DNA of 6,573 nt from Candidatus Peribacteraceae bacterium. GTDB taxonomy: Bacteria > Patescibacteriota > Gracilibacteria > Peribacterales > Peribacteraceae. Below are positions 4,768-6,573 of this stretch, in pieces (the first letter of the stretch is position 1; each line of letters begins with the position of its first letter). The notes beneath the pieces were generated by a model, which saw nothing but the letters and a program-made list of their open reading frames with translations, was not told the origin of the DNA and ran no database searches. Where the stretch lies: positions 1-6,573 of the forward strand of contig JALHMU010000042.1 of the NCBI GenBank assembly GCA_022843885.1, given 5' to 3'. The translations under genes and the position numbers were made by a program.

Positions 4768-6573
4768 TCAACTACGAAGCGTCACGGAGTCTACAGAAGT
4801 TTGCTCTGCGTCGATCCATGTGAACGTCGTAGCTTCATCGGTCCAGTTCACATCACTGACAGCATTGCGATCGGCAAATCCACCCAATGACACTGTCACA
4901 GCGCTGTTCCCTGAGGTGACTTTGTTATTCACAATATTGGCCGAGAGCGTGTAGACCGTGAACGTGCCTTGATCGATCGTGTTCTGGATCACACCTGGAG
5001 TGAGTGTGCACGTCACATCAAATGTGCCCGTCGTTTGTCCGCCCGTACATGTGATGTAATGAGATGGATCCAATGCACTTGCGAGTCGGAAGCTATTTGG
5101 ATCAGCTTCGACATTCGTCAGTGAAACCGCAAAGCGCAACGAGTTGAGCACGACATCATTCGTGCCTTGGAAACTGTTTGAGTTAGCCAAGGATGTGATC
5201 TTGAACGATCCGATGATGCCCTGTCCGACGTTGATGGGAGAACCGTTCGCACGATTATCCGCATTCGTAATTGCGCCGATCTTGGCGAAGACAACATCAT
5301 GCGTTGGGCTTGTAATGCTCGTGTTCACACCGGCTGTTGATTGTCCGATGATAATCTCACCTTCCAGCGAACTATCGCCATCATTTTGCTGAAGATCCTT
5401 CATCGATGTCACTCCTGTTGCTTCAACTGCTGGGAACGATGACACCGAACTTGCCATCGTGATGGAGAAATCTTCACCGCTCACGGCGCCTTGTGCATCA
5501 TTCTTCATGCGTGCGCGGACTGTGACAGTTACCTCAGCTTCATCCGGAATCAAGAACGTTCGTGAAGGCAAACTGGCACAGAAGCGTGTAGATGTGACTG
5601 TCGAACATTGTGTTTGCGTGGCTTGTGCAAAAGGATTCTGTTCATTTCCGCGATAGAGCAATAACGCTTCGATGCTATCGATGCCGCCTTCAAAACGAAT
5701 CGTTTCAACATCCACTTCTTCCTGATCCGTGCGGAATTTCACACGAAGAACAGGATCTGAAATGGAGCCGGCTACGACTTGATGACTGCGCGTGTCTTGA
5801 ACGGCCGTGACAAACAAATCACCGCGGTCTGTCACGTTTACTTGCGTGCCTGTCATCGTGTCCACGCGCGTCCAGCAGATCGCATTTGGCGGACAGACAC
5901 CGTTTGTTTCGATGTTATCCAGCGCACGACTGTCATCCGCACCTTGCGCCGTCACGTACTGCGTTTGATCGGTTGCAAAGCCGATGCCGAATGTTGCCGT
6001 ACTGTATGTCGGAACAAGATCCGCCATCACCACGAATGTGGAAAAGATTCCTTCTTCAATTCTGGCGCCTCCGTTTCCGATGTTGGAGAAGTTCAAATAC
6101 GCACCGCCGCTCGGATTTGCCGTCGCAACGGTTGTTTCATAACTGCCATTTCCATCGGCATCGATCTTCAACCGGTAGTTCTGTGCATAATTGAGCGTTC
6201 CCTGCGTTGGCTTGAACGTCACGCCTGTCAGAAGTACATCCTGACGATCAGCAATCGCCGTGAACTTGAGGAGTTGCACATCTTTCTTTCCCGCTGCAAC
6301 GCTCGTCACAAGCGGAGATGTTTGCTGCACAATGTTCATGAACGCATGACGAATCGTTTCTGAGGAAGAAGAGGATTGAAAGGATGAAGAAGATGAAGAG
6401 GAGCTCGATGAACCCTTCGGCATAAATCCATCCACGATGCGGGCCATCTCACCGCGTGTCAGCAGATGTGCTGGATCATTCAGAATTGCGCTTGGGATTC
6501 CATGGTCCTGCGCAGCTTTCACGTACGTTGCGTACCACGGTCCCATGACATGCGGCAGATCGATTTGAAATGT
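4768..6573 (-). CDS. SLH-domain surface protein with Ser linker and three beta-rich modules; 5' end outside window
   Basis: The frame is open to the right edge (TFQIDLPHV precedes the Met at 6546), so that Met is internal and the true start, signal peptide and perhaps more SLH repeats lie outside. Numbering from that Met: an SLH-type repeat ends near residue 42 (PWYATYVKAA ... LLTRGEMARIVDG, with the TRGE motif). SLH domains typically bind secondary cell-wall polymers. A Ser linker follows (46-62, ten Ser, FQ, five Ser). Then come three beta-rich modules, about 85-200, 235-377 and 395-592. Each opens with a similar strand-turn-strand pattern (LLKFTAIADRQDV; LRVKFRTDQEEV; GSFKITSLAN). DADGNGSYE (129-137) looks like a calcium-binding loop. 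The six Cys form three close pairs (218/224, 314/323, 500/513), probably disulfide-stapled hairpins. The protein ends without a C-terminal anchor or sorting motif. It is a structural or adhesive surface protein by inference, with no catalytic motif seen. A small two-membrane-segment gene follows 10 nt downstream. Confidence 0.87.
   Translation of the reverse strand, partial: TFQIDLPHVMGPWYATYVKAAQDHGIPSAILNDPAHLLTRGEMARIVDGFMPKGSSSSSSSSSSFQSSSSSETIRHAFMNIVQQTSPLVTSVAAGKKDVQLLKFTAIADRQDVLLTGVTFKPTQGTLNYAQNYRLKIDADGNGSYETTVATANPSGGAYLNFSNIGNGGARIEEGIFSTFVVMADLVPTYSTATFGIGFATDQTQYVTAQGADDSRALDNIETNGVCPPNAICWTRVDTMTGTQVNVTDRGDLFVTAVQDTRSHQVVAGSISDPVLRVKFRTDQEEVDVETIRFEGGIDSIEALLLYRGNEQNPFAQATQTQCSTVTSTRFCASLPSRTFLIPDEAEVTVTVRARMKNDAQGAVSGEDFSITMASSVSSFPAVEATGVTSMKDLQQNDGDSSLEGEIIIGQSTAGVNTSITSPTHDVVFAKIGAITNADNRANGSPINVGQGIIGSFKITSLANSNSFQGTNDVVLNSLRFAVSLTNVEADPNSFRLASALDPSHYITCTGGQTTGTFDVTCTLTPGVIQNTIDQGTFTVYTLSANIVNNKVTSGNSAVTVSLGGFADRNAVSDVNWTDEATTFTWIDAEQTSVDSVTLRS
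6361..6411 (-). repeat. Poly-serine linker tract in SLH protein
   Basis: Seventeen codons encode ten Ser, Phe-Gln and five Ser. The Ser codons are mixed (TCA, TCG, AGC, TCC, TCT), so this is not a simple slippage-prone DNA repeat; the amino-acid run looks selected as a flexible spacer between the SLH domain and the beta-rich modules. Confidence 0.8.

Noticed and set aside
5779..6363. A 194-aa open frame on the plus strand inside the SLH gene
   Set aside because: Its composition (Arg, His and Cys rich) is typical of an antisense shadow, and the minus strand encodes a coherent beta-rich surface protein.

Overview
The window (6,573 bases) is densely coding and carries eight genes, two of them cut by the window edges. 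Ordinary metabolic genes sit beside genes for unusual surface proteins. The surface proteins have short N-terminal membrane segments, long serine or serine/threonine linkers, an S-layer homology (SLH) domain and many cysteines. This mix, the compact layout and the lack of clear Shine-Dalgarno sites at the starts I could examine suggest an uncultivated bacterium of the Patescibacteria/CPR type. The architecture reminds me of Peregrinibacteria-like lineages, but that is inference, not a database result. TGA ends three of the eight genes, so UGA does not appear to be recoded to glycine as in Gracilibacteria/Absconditabacteria.

Layout. (1) Positions 3-1989, plus strand: the 3' part of a GH15 glucoamylase-type glycoside hydrolase, overlapping or nearly abutting a ROK-family sugar kinase. 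Together they form a short route from alpha-glucan to glucose to glucose-6-phosphate. (2) Positions 2005-3351, minus strand: three tandem paralogues, transcribed in the order 197-aa, 93-aa, 137-aa. Each has the same N-terminal hydrophobic segment and then 5, 2 or 2 copies of a four-cysteine repeat, C-x5-C-x(6-10)-C-x4-C. (3) Positions 3352-3470: the only sizeable intergenic gap, shared by divergent genes. (4) Positions 3471-4487, plus strand: a membrane-anchored alpha/beta hydrolase with a dienelactone-hydrolase-like Cys-Asp-His triad. (5) Positions 4488-6573, minus strand: an SLH-domain surface protein (5' end outside the window), followed 10 nt later by a small protein with two membrane segments.

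No non-coding stretch exceeds 300 bases. Two gene pairs converge with 15 nt and 0 nt between stop codons, leaving no room for dedicated terminators. I see no RNA genes, insertion sequences, CRISPR arrays or origins.

The most distinctive content is the tandem Cys-repeat family. All 36 of its cysteines lie in nine repeats of fixed inner spacing, and the best-conserved repeat differs between paralogues mainly at synonymous positions. With the SLH protein and the tethered hydrolase, the 2.0-6.5 kb region reads as an envelope-surface locus of unknown function.
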